From NCBI RefSeq assembly GCF_025399195.1, contig NW_026252093.1:1-64000 (forward strand): a DNA stretch of 64,000 bases, written 5' to 3'. The translations under genes were made by a program, and so were the position numbers. Below are positions 12,501 to 24,694 of this stretch, piece by piece (the stretch's first letter is position 1; the number at the start of each line of letters is the position of its first letter). The notes under the pieces were generated by a model. It did no database searches and was not told the origin of the DNA. It saw only the letters and a program-made list of their open reading frames with translations. This DNA is from Umbelopsis ramanniana AG. Its lineage: Eukaryota > Mucoromycota > Umbelopsidomycetes > Umbelopsidales > Umbelopsidaceae.

Positions 12501-14492
12501 TGACATCGGTCAAAGAGATGGCTCGCATACTTGATTTGCCAAAGATTTTTTTACCCAGATCTGATTGGACATTTGCAGAAGATGCACCTTTGCGGTCAAT
12601 ATTGCCAATTACGACCACTGACGCCAAGTTGGCATCCGATATGGCGGTGTTACCGTTCATTTTAGCTCCAGACCATTTGAATTTACTAAGGGAGGTCGTC
12701 GCTGTTCGCCGAACAGGGTTCTGCATGAGCTTGCCTCGAACTAGTTTTTCGATTTGCTCTTCCTTTGGCGTTAGAGGAGGTGGAGAGATGATTCGAACGT
12801 TACCAGATTCAGCTTTTCGATAATATACTATCTTGAGACGCCTTATGACACGTTTGAGCCCTTTGACGATCCGTTGATCGCGTACAGATTGACGTACAAG
12901 TGGGTGGAATGCCAGCTGGTTGATATAAGACGTCAACGTCAGACGTAATTGTCGTGAAGGTATGAAGTCATGTACAAAGTAGTTGAGGAGCCAATGTCGA
13001 ATCACTACAAAAGTTCTTTTGAGCGCACACCATGTTAGTTATCTCTTTCATTGTCATAGCTCAAGTCAAACGATCATCAATTACCTAATACGTACTACGC
13101 GTCGGGGTTCATCGTCGTTGATGAAGGACCACCGAAATCGTAAAATAAGCAATTTGCAAAGTTGAAGCGGTGAGATGAATGTACGATAAGTTAAGAAGAA
13201 ATCGGTCAAAAATCCATAGTCTAATACGACCGTCAATTTTTCAACAAGCTTCTCGACGGTAGCCGCCTCTATAACCTTCGAATCCGTGGTGGACTCACGC
13301 TTTATACTTGCAAGTTGTTCGTTAGAAATGGAAGTTTCGTTGGAGTATGAACTAGCCCGTTCATCCAACAGGCTGTTAGGTCTCTCCCGTTGATTGGCTA
13401 TCTGCATCAGCAGGCTTTGAGGCTGCTGTGCTTTTTTTCGTAGTGATATTCGTAAAGCTGAGTTAACAAAAGTTTGGCTAATCTTTCTTCGAAGAGTAGG
13501 GGGAGGTGGCTGGACGCTAGGGGATGTTGCATTTGCTGAGAAGCCTTTCGTAACTGATGGCGTTGATGAGCTAGCCGGCGTGGTTGTATTTTTGGGCCCA
13601 GGTTTGTTTGGGTCCGTACCCCAAACAATGATTCTCTCATCTACATCTGAAACAAGTGCATCAAAGATTGCTGGTGGATAATCCAGAAAAAGTAATGGAG
13701 GCGCAATATCATATTCTTCATAAGTAGAACTCCTGTTGGAATGATAGCTAATGCGTTTGGGTGATAAAGACCTGCGAAACTGATCTGAAGTGGTCGGAGA
13801 TAGGCTACAGACAGAATCATCGGTTTCCGGGTATGGCAGACTAGAGTCGTCAGCTTTGTATTCAGGGAAGCTGGCAATTTGTGGAATGGCTGGCAATGAA
13901 AACATTGGAGAGACAGGGTCACTAACAGTTGGACTGAAAGTTGAGCGCTGGGTCAATTCATCTGATACATCAGGGAAGGAAGAATTCACTATCTGGGAGA
14001 TGGATTGGACTTCAGACGGTGAGCTGTGAACGTACGAGGTACGAACCACAGTCCTATCTTTGATTTCAACATGGCCGGAATCTTCTTGCCGTTCCCATAA
14101 TGGCTTTGGTTCAGTATACTCCTCACGTCCAAAAACGACCGCTAAAGTTGCAAATTCTTGTCGACCATCACCATCTTTTGGATTTTTATAGGAATTCAGC
14201 CTGTGACGGCGTGGTGCGGGTATAGCTGTTTCTTGCGGCAATGACATTGTACCATTCATATCATCCTGAACGTGGCTGCATGAGTCATATCTGTAAGAAT
14301 ATATGTTGGTCAATAATCGCTTCACCAAGTATTTGAGAAAAAAAGCTTTGACGTGTTGTACCCAGATTTCGACTGTTCCCAACTTGTTAACGATGGAGGC
14401 TGTGAATCATGCAGTCTCGCCATTGTGTGAGTCCAGGCCGAGGTCAAATTTCTAGCAACCTCGTCAGAATCCGATGTCTGTTCCTGCAGCAT
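9504..14492 (-). CDS. Large Ras guanine nucleotide exchange factor (RasGEF_N + CDC25 domains)
   Basis: Five exons in transcription order: 14492-14362, 14290-13092, 13004-10297, 10224-9903 and 9838-9504, giving 1564 residues. RasGEF_N spans about residues 395-520 (LTVVLDYGFLTDFFLTYRTF, then LIRHWLLNYFVHDF after the exon 2/3 join). The catalytic CDC25 domain lies about residues 1210-1555: SIAQQLCLVERDVLLAVQW, then FNVVCQWVASEIV, then IPFLGIYLSDLVF, a near-consensus RasGEF core. About 690 low-complexity residues separate the halves and include Glu/Arg-rich coiled-coil-like stretches. The protein should load GTP on a Ras-family GTPase. The layout recalls fungal Lte1 and related factors, but orthology needs a tree. 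The join at 13092/13004 is the only one that keeps the RasGEF_N frame; its donor (GTATTA) is weak. The gene converges on IleRS with 183 bp between stops. Confidence 0.87.
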
Positions 14493-15651
14493 GGGACAAT
14501 TGTCAATGTGTCTAAAGAGAAAAAAGAAAAAAAAAATAGAGAGGCCTATAGCGGATGATCTGCCGCCACATGGGGCCCTACCATAACCATGTCCGAAGTG
14601 GTACAACCTCGTTGTTTGCAAGCTGATGTCCAGGAAAGAATGAAGTGTTGATTGGTACTTGAGATATATAGCAGTGGTACAGATTACTCCATAGTATTGA
14701 TATCTTCGCGTTTAATGATCGGGCAGATAATGTTTTTGGACAGCGGCCAGGCACATAGTAACTTATGCGAGCTTTATGCGAGCTGTCAAATTGGAACTTT
14801 TCAAAGCTCATGCAAAGATTTTTGACCGAAAATCTACTTTACGCACTTCTTACCTACTTTGACTCCGTGCATCAGAAAGATCCTTTCAAAATACTTCGCA
14901 TTGTCATAACCCGTTGCTCTTCGCTATTACAGTATTGTTGATATCGTCTTTTTCGGAATAGCATACTGGCGGAATAATACCGATTAGCTGGCGATGAGTC
15001 GGGTTGGTGACACCATGTGTTTTGCATGTATGTTTTCTGCAATTACTTTTGATTGGAAGCTCAAAAATGACGTTAGATAACACGGTAAGAAAGCAGATCC
15101 AGACTGAGAATGGCGAATAGAATTTCGGCTGGGAATTTATAAACAAATAAGTACCATCTGTTTTGTTGAGTTGACAACACTTATACACAATGGTCTCCTA
15201 ATACATCGAGGACATTGGTCAAACTATGGCTTTATAATGTTGGGAAAAACTTCTTCAAATTCCAGCACAAGTGAAAGGTCCAATGTACGACTTAAATTTA
15301 CTCCTTGGAGACAGCATACTTTAGAAGCATGTATCGGATCAACATGTTCGTGCGTAGGGTGCGCGTTAGATCGCCGTGATCATCAAATAGTGTGTGAGAG
15401 TCAAAGAGGACGCAGAGAGACGTGCCACTTCGTCTGTCGTGACAGCGCGATGACAATTTCATAGTTGACGATTAATTGGTATGTGCAAAATTTTTTCATT
15501 TTGTACAACGATCAAAATACTCCATACGATTCAGCAGATTTTGTTCTCATAATTGATTGTAAAAAAATATATATTACATAACTTCATCCCTTGCATCTTA
15601 AATCATTATAGCATAGCTATTAGTCAAAGAAAATGTTCGCGATACAAGTTC
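14493..15651. other. Intergenic region upstream of RasGEF
   Basis: This is about 1.16 kb between the RasGEF start and the stop of the YVC1-like gene, both on the minus strand. It should contain the RasGEF promoter and the YVC1 3' UTR. A short A/T-rich tract lies next to the RasGEF start (about 14520-14540 on the + strand). Only short frames are present, none with a recognisable protein. Confidence 0.4.
14763..14784. repeat. Perfect 11-bp tandem duplication
   Basis: The unit TTATGCGAGCT occurs twice head to tail with no mismatch in the region upstream of the RasGEF gene. It may be chance slippage or a doubled factor site; nothing else supports a function. Confidence 0.5.
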
Positions 15652-18296
15652 CTAGTTCATTTCGCGTATAGCAGCCACCAAGAGTTGCACTTGCTCCTCT
15701 AACAATCGGCATCTCTCCTTAATGTCTGCAAGCTGGCTGTCCCTGGCGCTAGGTGAGCTAAACTGCTCAGTTTCCATTGTTTGGGTCGGGCTCTCGCATA
15801 ATGTGGCAGACGATCCTTCTGCTCTCTGTTTTCCTAGAAAGTTGGTTGAGCCATAGCCAGCACCGGCTTCTTGATTCAAATCGATCGCAACTGTGTCCTC
15901 TGGAATAATGTCGTTGGGAGGAACGGCAGAAACTGCGGATATTCGGGGAGCAGCGGTGGTACTTCGCGTTCTAGTTCGGAATGCTATCCTTCGTTTAGTT
16001 GGCTTAATTGATCCAGCGCGTTGCACAAGAAGTTGTTGGGCTTCTTCCTTATTCCAGTGTGCCGAAAAGACTTCCCACAAGTAGATTATCAGCAGAAATG
16101 GAAGGAAGAGAATACACATGACTGCTCTGTTGACTTTAAGGAAGATCTTGTCGGGAAGGACCTTCTGTAGAGGATACAATAGCACAAGCTGAATTAAATT
16201 GAATGGTGGTATGTACTCGAATAATTCGTCACTTTGAATTTGTTCCACAGTTTTGATACACATTAGAAAGAGGAATTCTTCATGTGCGTTGGATATAATG
16301 CTTGAAAAGCTCTGTGTACGAATAAAAATGTAAGAAATATCGTCAATTTCGGTTGATGAAGAAGTCCAACGGACTTTACCTCGTTGAAAATTGCGATCAA
16401 TATGGTGACAAGGATAAGCGATGAAATGGCGACGTACAGAATCTAAGTCGGGATAGTAATACAGGGTCAACTTCACACAAAGTGGCAGACACCGTAACAC
16501 GCATGTTTCAACCACGGCTTACCATTACAGGCGGCCCGAAAGGACCAAAATTGGGTGCAGCTTCAAATCCTTGAAATTGTGATCCCAGCATAATCTTCAG
16601 CATTAAATCCCCAATTTGTGCCCAAGTATATGTTGCCCGACCTAAAGCATAGAATGTCTACATGGGCAAGTATGCTTTGTTAATCAGAATGTGTAATAAC
16701 GCCAGTTAGAACGGTCAAAGAACGAACCTGGAGGAAACCAAGGAAAAAGACAGCTAGCAAGGCAAAAAATCTATAAATGTAAACACCATTAATCATCGCA
16801 ATGCGTGTTACATATGATCATTGAAAGCGCCTTACATTGTAGAATCTATGAGCATTCTACGAATGATGACCAAGAATGTACCAAAGAAGGGGAGACTATC
16901 TAGTGAGGACAATAGTCGTGGCCATAAAAGCATAGCATTGATCGCAAGGACATCGTATGCATCGCTGCAAGTGTCCTTCCCTTGTATTAAATCCTGGAGC
17001 CGAAGCCCCATGAATGCAAATGATATGGCAAAGATACCAACATCAAACACGTTCCATAAATTTTGAAAATAGTAGGAAGGTGCATTTGCGAATTGCGTCA
17101 CTTCATTAATCTACAATTTGTTAGTATAGTCGCTCCGGATAGTAATGAATATTTATATCATCACTTACTGTGTACCCAATAACAAAGAAATCAAAAAGAA
17201 TCTCCCATCCATTAGGGCTCCCGCAAATATCGTTGTATAGCATCATCGAATAACAAAATACGAAGACGCAATATATCAGAGTTTCAAAAAAGGCCTTGTA
17301 CCTTGGCACTCTCAATCTTGACAGTCGCAGTATGTGAGGATCAGCATGGTTAACAGTGGCCACCTTGATAGGAATGGGTACTTTTGCTCTGTCCACAGTC
17401 TGCGTTGGGAGGGTGTACGCCCACTTGATTCTCGACGAAGGATGATCTGGATGGAGGGACGATTTAGAGTTTGCAACGGTCAAGTCAAAGACAAGTCATA
17501 ATTTCCTATTGCTAGCTTACCAATGGCCGAGGCGAAAAAAACGATATTGCCCCTCCAAATGTCGTCTATTGTTGAAAATAACGTATATAAGCTTCTTCGC
17601 ATAACATCCTACATCGTCTATGTTTATTTCCTTACCAAGTAATCTTTGTACAAGTGGGCTGGAAACAAAGTTCTTTGCAGATCCTTCTATGGCGACCTCC
17701 AATGCATTCATAGATGCTATTTCCATCTGTTCTTTTCGCTCATAAATTTTGAGAAGGTTGCTCGCGCTTTTCGACGATTGATTCGGTGCAAAATCATTTG
17801 TAAGGACGTAGATCAACATATCGGGAGTGTACGACTTGAGCAGTCTGTTAAGAAAGAATCGTGCTTTAGTTTGGTATATCCCGAGTAAACCAACAAATCA
17901 CGACAAGCTAACCTTATCGCCACTACTTCGCACACATCTGCTCTCGTTTGCAAAAGTTTAGTGTTGCCCAAATCCTTATACGACTCTGTAACCAGAGTGT
18001 TTACATGAGAATTAAGACCTTGCAAAATTCGTTGACAACCGCATTATACCTTTCAAATAATCGCATCTCGCGCTTAGCCACGCAAAAACGGCAGCAGGCT
18101 CTCTTCGACTTCTCCAAAGTTTGATAATGGGCTCTACTACAGTTACGTTGATATCCGGGAGCCCAAGTAGTGATTGAGGCATGCTGGTCTGAAATTTGGA
18201 ATTCACTATTGCCTTTACCTCCTTAACGAGATCATGGACAGCTCGTTCGGCTGGCACGCCATTCCTAGGCAATAAGAGTGCGGACTCCTCGTTCAT
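15652..18296 (-). CDS. YVC1: YVC1-like vacuolar TRP cation/calcium channel
   Basis: Ten exons in transcription order: 18296-18050, 18018-17913, 17844-17636, 17565-17521, 17446-17169, 17110-16836, 16770-16728, 16657-16523, 16442-16380 and 16311-15652, giving 686 residues, close to yeast Yvc1 (675). The N-terminal cytosolic part holds LLKSYTPDMLIYVLTNDF. S1 begins at ALIYCV-like FETLIYCVFVFCYSMMLYNDI. The pore region and S6 follow (FGPFGPPVM, then ILYVAISSLILVTILIAIFNESFSSI). The C-terminal tail has a predicted coiled coil ending about residue 685 (IKERCRLLEEQVQLLVAAI) and an acidic Ser/Thr-rich stretch before it. The family releases Ca2+ from the vacuole in response to stretch, cytosolic Ca2+ and PI(3,5)P2. 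The start is 117 bp from the divergent oxidoreductase gene, so the two share a promoter region. Confidence 0.9.
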
Positions 18297-18413
18297 TTGT
18301 GTTCAGGAAGACTTAGTCAAACGTTCGGGAAATGTGGACACGTAATGAGAGTGACGACAAATGACGCCTCCAAATCGTCTACTTTTTAAAAGGGTCTGTG
18401 ACCCAACAAAAAA
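18297..18413. promoter_or_regulatory. Shared promoter YVC1 / oxidoreductase
   Basis: The divergent start codons of the YVC1-like channel (-) and the quinone-oxidoreductase-like gene (+) are 117 bases apart, so one short region must drive both. The segment contains a T-rich run before the + start. Confidence 0.55.
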
Positions 18414-19604
18414 ATGGATTCACTGGTTCAGTCGTATAAGAATTTCGAAATGGCTTCCATTCCCCAGCCCGATTTACCAGCAACCATGCGCGTTTTGCAA
18501 ATGTCTGGATACGGAGGCTACGACGTACTGCAGTATGTAGAAGCAAAAGCTCCACGACTCTTATATCCCACCGATATCATTATTCGAGTTCACGCTGCAG
18601 GAGTTAACCCTGTAGAAGACAAAGCTCGTCAAGGAAATATGGCCCTACTTATGAGGTTGACCTTCCCGTACGTTCTTGGCCGTGATTTTTGTGGAACAAT
18701 TGTTAGCAAAGGAGACGAAGTAAAAAACTTCAACATTGGCGATGAAGTTTTCGGCACTTTGCCCGACCCTTCTGGCGAGAACGGAAGTGGAACTTATGCG
18801 GAGTAAGCACACGTTTTTAAGTTGGTTGGCTACTGTACACATCTTGTAGGACTTACACACTGCTATGATTGATGACTTTTATCTAGATATGCTCGAGTAC
18901 CAGCAACCAAAGCAGGCATTGCCGTGAAACCAGCAAACGTCTCCGCAATTGATGCCGGTGCAGCAGGCATTGCGGTATTTACAGCATGGAGAGGAATTGT
19001 TCATCATGGAAAAGTCAAAACATTATCGTCGCCCAAAGTCGTCGTCATCGGTGCATCCGGAGGTGTTGGTAGCTATGGTGTACAGATTGCAAAGGCTTTT
19101 GGAGCTTATGTTATTGCAATTTGCAGTGGTAAAAACGCTGAATTGGCAAAAAAGCTTGGCGCTGATCAAGTTCTGGATTACACAATTGAAAACAGTATTC
19201 GGGAGTTTTCTCTACAAGAGAAAGACGCTGTTGACATCATATTTGATGCTGTAGGTGGAGAGGATTACTGGAATCTACTTTCAGCAACCCTAAAGCCGTC
19301 TGGGGTCTACTCGTCAGCCGTAGGGCCAATCGAGCACAGTGGGTCTCAAAGAGTTGGCTTTATGGACATAGCAAAGACACTCTCTAGCATCGCAGGACAT
19401 AAGATGTTTGGATCAAGAAAATACCAATTTATCTACTCTCTACCATATGAGGATATGCCTGAAATTACAACTCTTTTCGAGGAAGGCAAAATCAAATCCT
19501 ATGTCCCTGAAGATCAAGTATTTCCGCTCAAAGATGGTGCTAAAGCCCACGAACTAATAGCAAGCCATCGTGCCAAAGGAAAAGTTGTCCTTGTTATGAA
19601 TTAA
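18414..19604 (+). CDS. MDR oxidoreductase, quinone oxidoreductase / RTN4IP1-like
   Basis: Two exons, 18414-18802 and 18887-19604, giving 368 residues. The N-terminal GroES-like fold shows VHAAGVNPVEDKARQG and FPYVLGRDFCGTIV, and the Rossmann half has GASGGVGSYGVQIAKAFGA, the NADPH-binding signature of zinc-free quinone oxidoreductases. There are no structural zinc cysteines, unlike the zinc alcohol dehydrogenase at 55 kb. It probably reduces quinones or other activated carbonyls with NADPH. The 'GRDF' style is closest to RTN4IP1-type members, which are mitochondrial in animals; no clear presequence is seen here, so location is unresolved. A canonical polyadenylation hexamer AATAAA lies about 35 bases after the stop. 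Confidence 0.9.
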
Positions 19605-19869
19605 AAACATTTTATATGCTATAATCGTCTTTATTACAAAATAAACAGTGTGCGAAAAGATCCGTTTTCACCTCAAAAACGTATCGCCTCTAGGGCAATA
19701 GCAATCACGTGCTCTACGCTTTTTTGAGCGGGCACAACGCTGCGAGGCGGAGACCCAAGTTTGACGCAACCAACTCCTCTGAAACTCTCGGCAGCACCTT
19801 AGCATCGCAATTCTTTCACTAGCAACTGTCCTTATCCAGTACTCGGTGAAATCGTAATATACTACCAAT

Positions 19870-22800
19870 ATGAATCCTGTATTGAATGGTCCTGCACCTG
19901 CCGAGGACCAAGCCAAGTTATTGGAGGAGGCGCTCAATGTCGTGAAAGTGCAAGCTCACCACATGAAGAAATGCTTGGTAAGTACCACACTGCACTCATT
20001 AAAGTGGGACATGCTTGACGTATGGCTATATGTAGCTTGTATGCTTGGGTCAATCTTCGTCTTGGCAGCCATCAGCTGGCTGATGAAGCTACAATTACTC
20101 AACTTGACCACTGTTGGTGTAAATATGCTGAGATACTTTATGTATACTAATAATACCTGCTTCACTGATAGGATAATAACAAGCTGATGGATGGCTTGAA
20201 ACACTGTTCAACTATGCTTGCTGAGTTGCGCACCTCAGCTTTGACACCGAAAAACTACTATGAGCTTTGTAAGTAAAGGATATTATGCTATACTCTTTGA
20301 GACTTGTAGTATTTATGTGCTCTAACTCCCTGCATTGAAACGATAAGATATGGCTATCTTTGATGCTCTTCGCCATTTGACAATTTATCTTATTGAGGCT
20401 CACACTGCTGGACGCCATCATCTTGCTGACCTCTATGAGCTTGTTCAATATGCTGGGAACATTGTACCTCGATTATACCTCATGATCACTGTTGGTGCTG
20501 CTTATATGAGTATCAAGGAAGCACCTGTTCGTGAAATTATGCGAGATATGATGGAAATGTCTCGAGGTGTGCAGCATCCTACAAGGGGTCTCTTCTTGAG
20601 ACACTATCTTAGCGGTATGACGCGTGATTATCTTCCTGTTGGCGATGGTGAAGGGTAGGTATCAAATTTCGAAAGATTGCATGTCAAAGCGTTGTTTTAG
20701 TCTAATCTCAATACAGTCCCGAGGGTAATTTGAGCGAATCTATTAAGTTCATACTCATCAACTTTACCGAGATGAACAAGCTTTGGGTTCGCTTGCAGCA
20801 TCAAGGTCATTCTCGCGACCGCGAAAAGCGTGAAGCCGAGAGAAGAGAACTAAAGATTTTGGTTGGAACAAACTTGGTTAGACTCAGCCAACTGGAAGGA
20901 GTAGATCTGGAAATTTACAAAACCGTACGTTTTCACATCCTTTTGCACCTGCTGTCAATTTTGCCTTTATTTTAATGTCTGTGTGAATTTAGACCATCAT
21001 GCCCGGAGTTCTCGACCAGGTAGTTAGCTGCCGTGATGTTATCGCTCAAGAGTACTTGATGGAAGTTATTATTCAGGTAATTGCCATTGCTTTTGGCCAG
21101 TATGGCTTAATGACATTCGCCAACCTATCTGCCACTTCCCACAGGTCTTCCCAGACGAATATCACTTGAGAAGTCTGGAGCCTTTCCTGACCGCGACCGC
21201 TCAATTGCACCCCAAGCTCAATGTGAAATCTATCATTATCGCATTAATTGATCGCTTGGCTGCATTTGCTGCTCGTGAGGCAGAATCTGAAACAGAAGAT
21301 CAAACAAAAGCCAAATTGCTCGCTATCACAGCTGAAGAGAAAGAAAAGAGAAAGAACCAAACTCAAGCTAAAGCTAACAGTGACGAAGGAGAAGAAGAAG
21401 CTGAACCCGCCACTGAAGAGGAGAAAGAAGACGACGGAGAGCAAGAAGATGAAGCTCCGGCAGAAAATGGACACGAAAAGACAGCTGATGCCGATGTTGA
21501 AGAAAATGAAGATGGCTCAGTGAAGAAGTATCGTGGTATCCCTCAAGATGTGGAACTTTTTGTTGTCTTTTGGACTCAAATTGTTGAGCTGGTTAAGGTA
21601 AATTGTTGTGCAGTAGATGACAACCATGTAAATTTGGTGAAGACTAACAAAGTACCTTCTTAATATGTTTAGCAACGCCCCGATCTCACCGTCCAAGATC
21701 TCACCGCTTTGCTTGTGTCTTTAACTAATCTCTCGCTCTCATGTTACCCAGAGAAGATTAATTATGTCAACCAAGTCCTCACATATGCCAAGGACAAGGT
21801 CATAGAATTCTCTGACACTCCTGATCTTCACTCCAAGATAACCGAATCAAATTTGTTGGCCCTCCTATTGGCACCCATTACAAACTACCCAACAGTTTTG
21901 ACTTTGTTGCTACTCGATAGCTACCAACCACTTCTTGCACTTCAGACATATAGTACTCGTAAGTCTGTTGCTCAAGCCATTATATCCAGCGTTCTCCGAA
22001 ATGAGACCATCATTAGTGAGCCGGAGGAGGTCAATGGTGTATTGGAAATGTGCGATGTTTTGATTCGTGACCAGAAGGACGCCCCTGTTATCACAACAGC
22101 TCAGTCTCCAGCTGCTTACGGAAACGCTCGTAACAGAAAGGCCGAGTTCGCTAGTCCAGAGCAAGAGGAACTTGCTGAGGAGCAAGGCTGGCTAGCAAGA
22201 ATTATTCATTTGTTACGTTCCGACGACGAAGACAAGCAGTTCTTGGTAAGTCATGTTTTATTACTCGTATAGCCATCAAATGTATCTATATGTTAATCCT
22301 TGATTCTATTTCATCCAGCTACTGTCTGCTGCCAGAAAGCAATTGTCTGAAGGCGGAGAGCGTGTCAGATATACCTTCCCTCCTTTGACTGTCTCCGCTA
22401 TAAAACTTGCTCGACGATACAAGCTTCAGGAAAATCAGGTATGCTTAGTTCGTTTGCTTCAAAAGCAGATATGTAACCCAGGTACTAATCTCCCATATTT
22501 AGGATGAAAATTGGGAAAAGAAGATCGCAGCATTATTCCGCTTCATTCATCAAGTTATTGCATTATTGGAAAGCAAGACTGAATCTTCCGATACTTGCCT
22601 TCGAATGTATCTCTTGGCCGGACAAAGTGCCGACGAATGTGGATTTGAGGATGTTGCTTATGAATTTTTCGTTCAAGCTTTCACGATATACGAGGATTCT
22701 ATTTGCGATTCTAGAGCACAGTATCAAGCAATTACCCTTATTGTTGGTACACTACAGACAACTCGCGTATTCTCGTATGACAACTATGATACTCTGATTA

Positions 22801-23336
22801 CCAAAGCTGCATTGCACGGATCGAAATTGTTGAAGAAGGCCGATCAATGTCGTGCTGTTTACATGTCGTCACATTTGTGGTGGGCAACCGAACGATTCAA
22901 CGAGACTGAAGGTGAAGAAAAAGAACTCTTCCGCGATGGTCAACGTGTTCTGGAATGTCTCCAAAAAGCCCTCAAGATTGCTGATAGTACACTGGACGCT
23001 GTCACCAACGTTGAACTCTTTGTTGAAATCCTTAACCGATATATCTACTACTTCGAACAACGCAATGAAGCTGTCACTGTCAAGTACCTCAACGGCTTGA
23101 TTGACCTCATCAATACCAACCTGGCCAATATGGACAATCCCGATCAACACCCCAGGTCTTCCAGTTCTTCATCCCTGTTCGAGATTGAAGGTCCTGTTTC
23201 CGAATATGTCAGCCGACACTTCAAGTCTACCTTGTTGCATCTTCAAAACCGCGCAGAAGTCGCTCGTGCCAAGGTTGCGCATGATAGCAACTATGAAGGT
23301 GCTCGATACGACGAGGTTGATCTCGGTGGTATATAA
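19870..23336 (+). CDS. VPS35: Retromer cargo-selective subunit VPS35
   Basis: Nine exons: 19870-19977, 20172-20268, 20348-20654, 20717-20924, 20993-21076, 21145-21597, 21673-22245, 22319-22438 and 22503-23336, giving 927 residues. Hallmarks are the N-terminal [22 protein letters not shown]-like [27 protein letters not shown] (the VPS26-binding part) and the long alpha-solenoid through the C-terminus. Retromer recycles sorting receptors such as Vps10 from endosomes to the Golgi. The frame holds a strongly acidic, Glu/Lys-rich segment at about residues 315-398, between [11 protein letters not shown] and [11 protein letters not shown]; these two flanks are adjacent in animal VPS35. The gene converges on calmodulin with 227 bp between stops. 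Confidence 0.96.
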
Positions 23337-23563
23337 TTTTAAGGTAGTCAATAAATTCAACGTTCAACTTGGTTCTTATACAATCAGATGTTTTGGCCCC
23401 GCCTCCAACCAACATTTTCTTTTCATTTTGGTCGTTTCGGGCTAACATGTTCTTTTATGACAAAAACAACAGCAGCTTCATAAGACAACTAGCCACGGCA
23501 ATAATACATCTCATGTCTTTTGAATATAGATATATATATTTATATACTTAAAAGTCAACGCAC

Positions 23564-24539
23564 TTATTTGGACATCTATGTAAATAGTATGGGTTAACAC
23601 TTGTTGAAGTCTGTGAAAATACTCTGGGTGCATGGAACTTACCATCATCTTGACAAACTCTTCGTAGTTGATTTGGCCATCACCATCGACATCAGCTTCA
23701 CGGATCATCTCATCGACTTCTTCATCAGTCAACTTTTCGCCTGTTAAAGAAAAGAGTGAAGGTTAATACGAATAAAGCAATGTTATGGATGCACGAAATT
23801 ATATACGCATTTTTGTAACTTACCAAGAGAAGTCATGACGTGGCGCAGTTCTGCGGAGGAGATGAAGCCGTTACCGTCCTTGTCAAAGACCTTGAAGGCT
23901 TCTTGGATCTCTTCTTGAGAGTCGGTGTCCTTCATTTTTCTGATAAAAAATAGATTTGGTTAGGGAGTTCTTATGCGTAGGATCGTAAACATGTATGGTT
24001 CAAGCCAAAAATTTTCTCAGCTAATTTGTGGTACGTACCTGGCAAGCATGGTCAAAAACTCGCTGAAGTCAATGTTTCCGTTGCCATCGCTGTCAACTTC
24101 GTTGATCTATTCAAGTTTGATAGTTAGTAAACATCAGTTCATTAAACTGTAGGAAAATCGAAAAGAAAGCAGCAAACATGTGGCAAATCAAACATACCAT
24201 ATCTTGAAGCTCGGCCTCGGTAGGGTTGAGGTTAAGGGAGCGCATAACGGTACCAAGTTCCTTGGTGGTGATGCTGCCATCACCGTCCTTGTCGAAAAGA
24301 GAAAAAGCCTCTCTGAACTATAGTAAATACGTACGGTAAGTCAGTGTTCTATCCATTACCAAGACCTTGGGAAATCCGAGGACCCATGTAGGCCAAAGGG
24401 GCGTCGAGCCAACTTACCTCAGCAATCTGCTCCTCTGTAAGTTGATCAGCCTATGATGTTCCAGATAATGGGTTAGACATATGGAATTATAGAACAATTG
24501 AAATGCTTGACGTCAAGTACGTCATCGTCACATTACCAT
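23564..24539 (-). CDS. CMD1: Calmodulin
   Basis: Seven coding exons in transcription order: 24539-24537, 24450-24418, 24317-24198, 24106-24039, 23939-23824, 23740-23643 and 23575-23564, giving exactly 149 residues. The protein starts [12 protein letters not shown] and has four EF hands with the loops [36 protein letters not shown] and [12 protein letters not shown]. It ends in VKMMMSK. Calmodulin is the main Ca2+ sensor activating calcineurin, CaM kinases and myosins. The first coding exon is only the ATG, and the last is 12 nt (three residues plus stop). The start lies 155 bp from the stop of glutathione synthetase on the same strand, so promoter and 5' UTR must fit there or overlap that gene. 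Confidence 0.97.
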
Positions 24540-24694
24540 TGTATGGGGTTAAAAGAAAAAGTGATGATCCTTTATTTCGAGGTGGAGCCGCACGCGAATA
24601 TCGCAGAAAGGCGATACGTCACAAGCGACCTGCCTTGTCGCATTTGCATCTCCGACACTCACAGCCCAATTCATGGTAAAAAAAAATGCCAAGC

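Noticed and set aside
12464-12823. 119-codon + frame inside the RasGEF gene
   Set aside because: Antisense shadow of a coding exon with strong sense-strand support.
15652-24539. Idea of a calcium-signalling gene cluster (YVC1, calmodulin)
   Set aside because: VPS35 and an oxidoreductase lie between them, orientations differ, and such neighbours in compact fungal genomes are usually chance.
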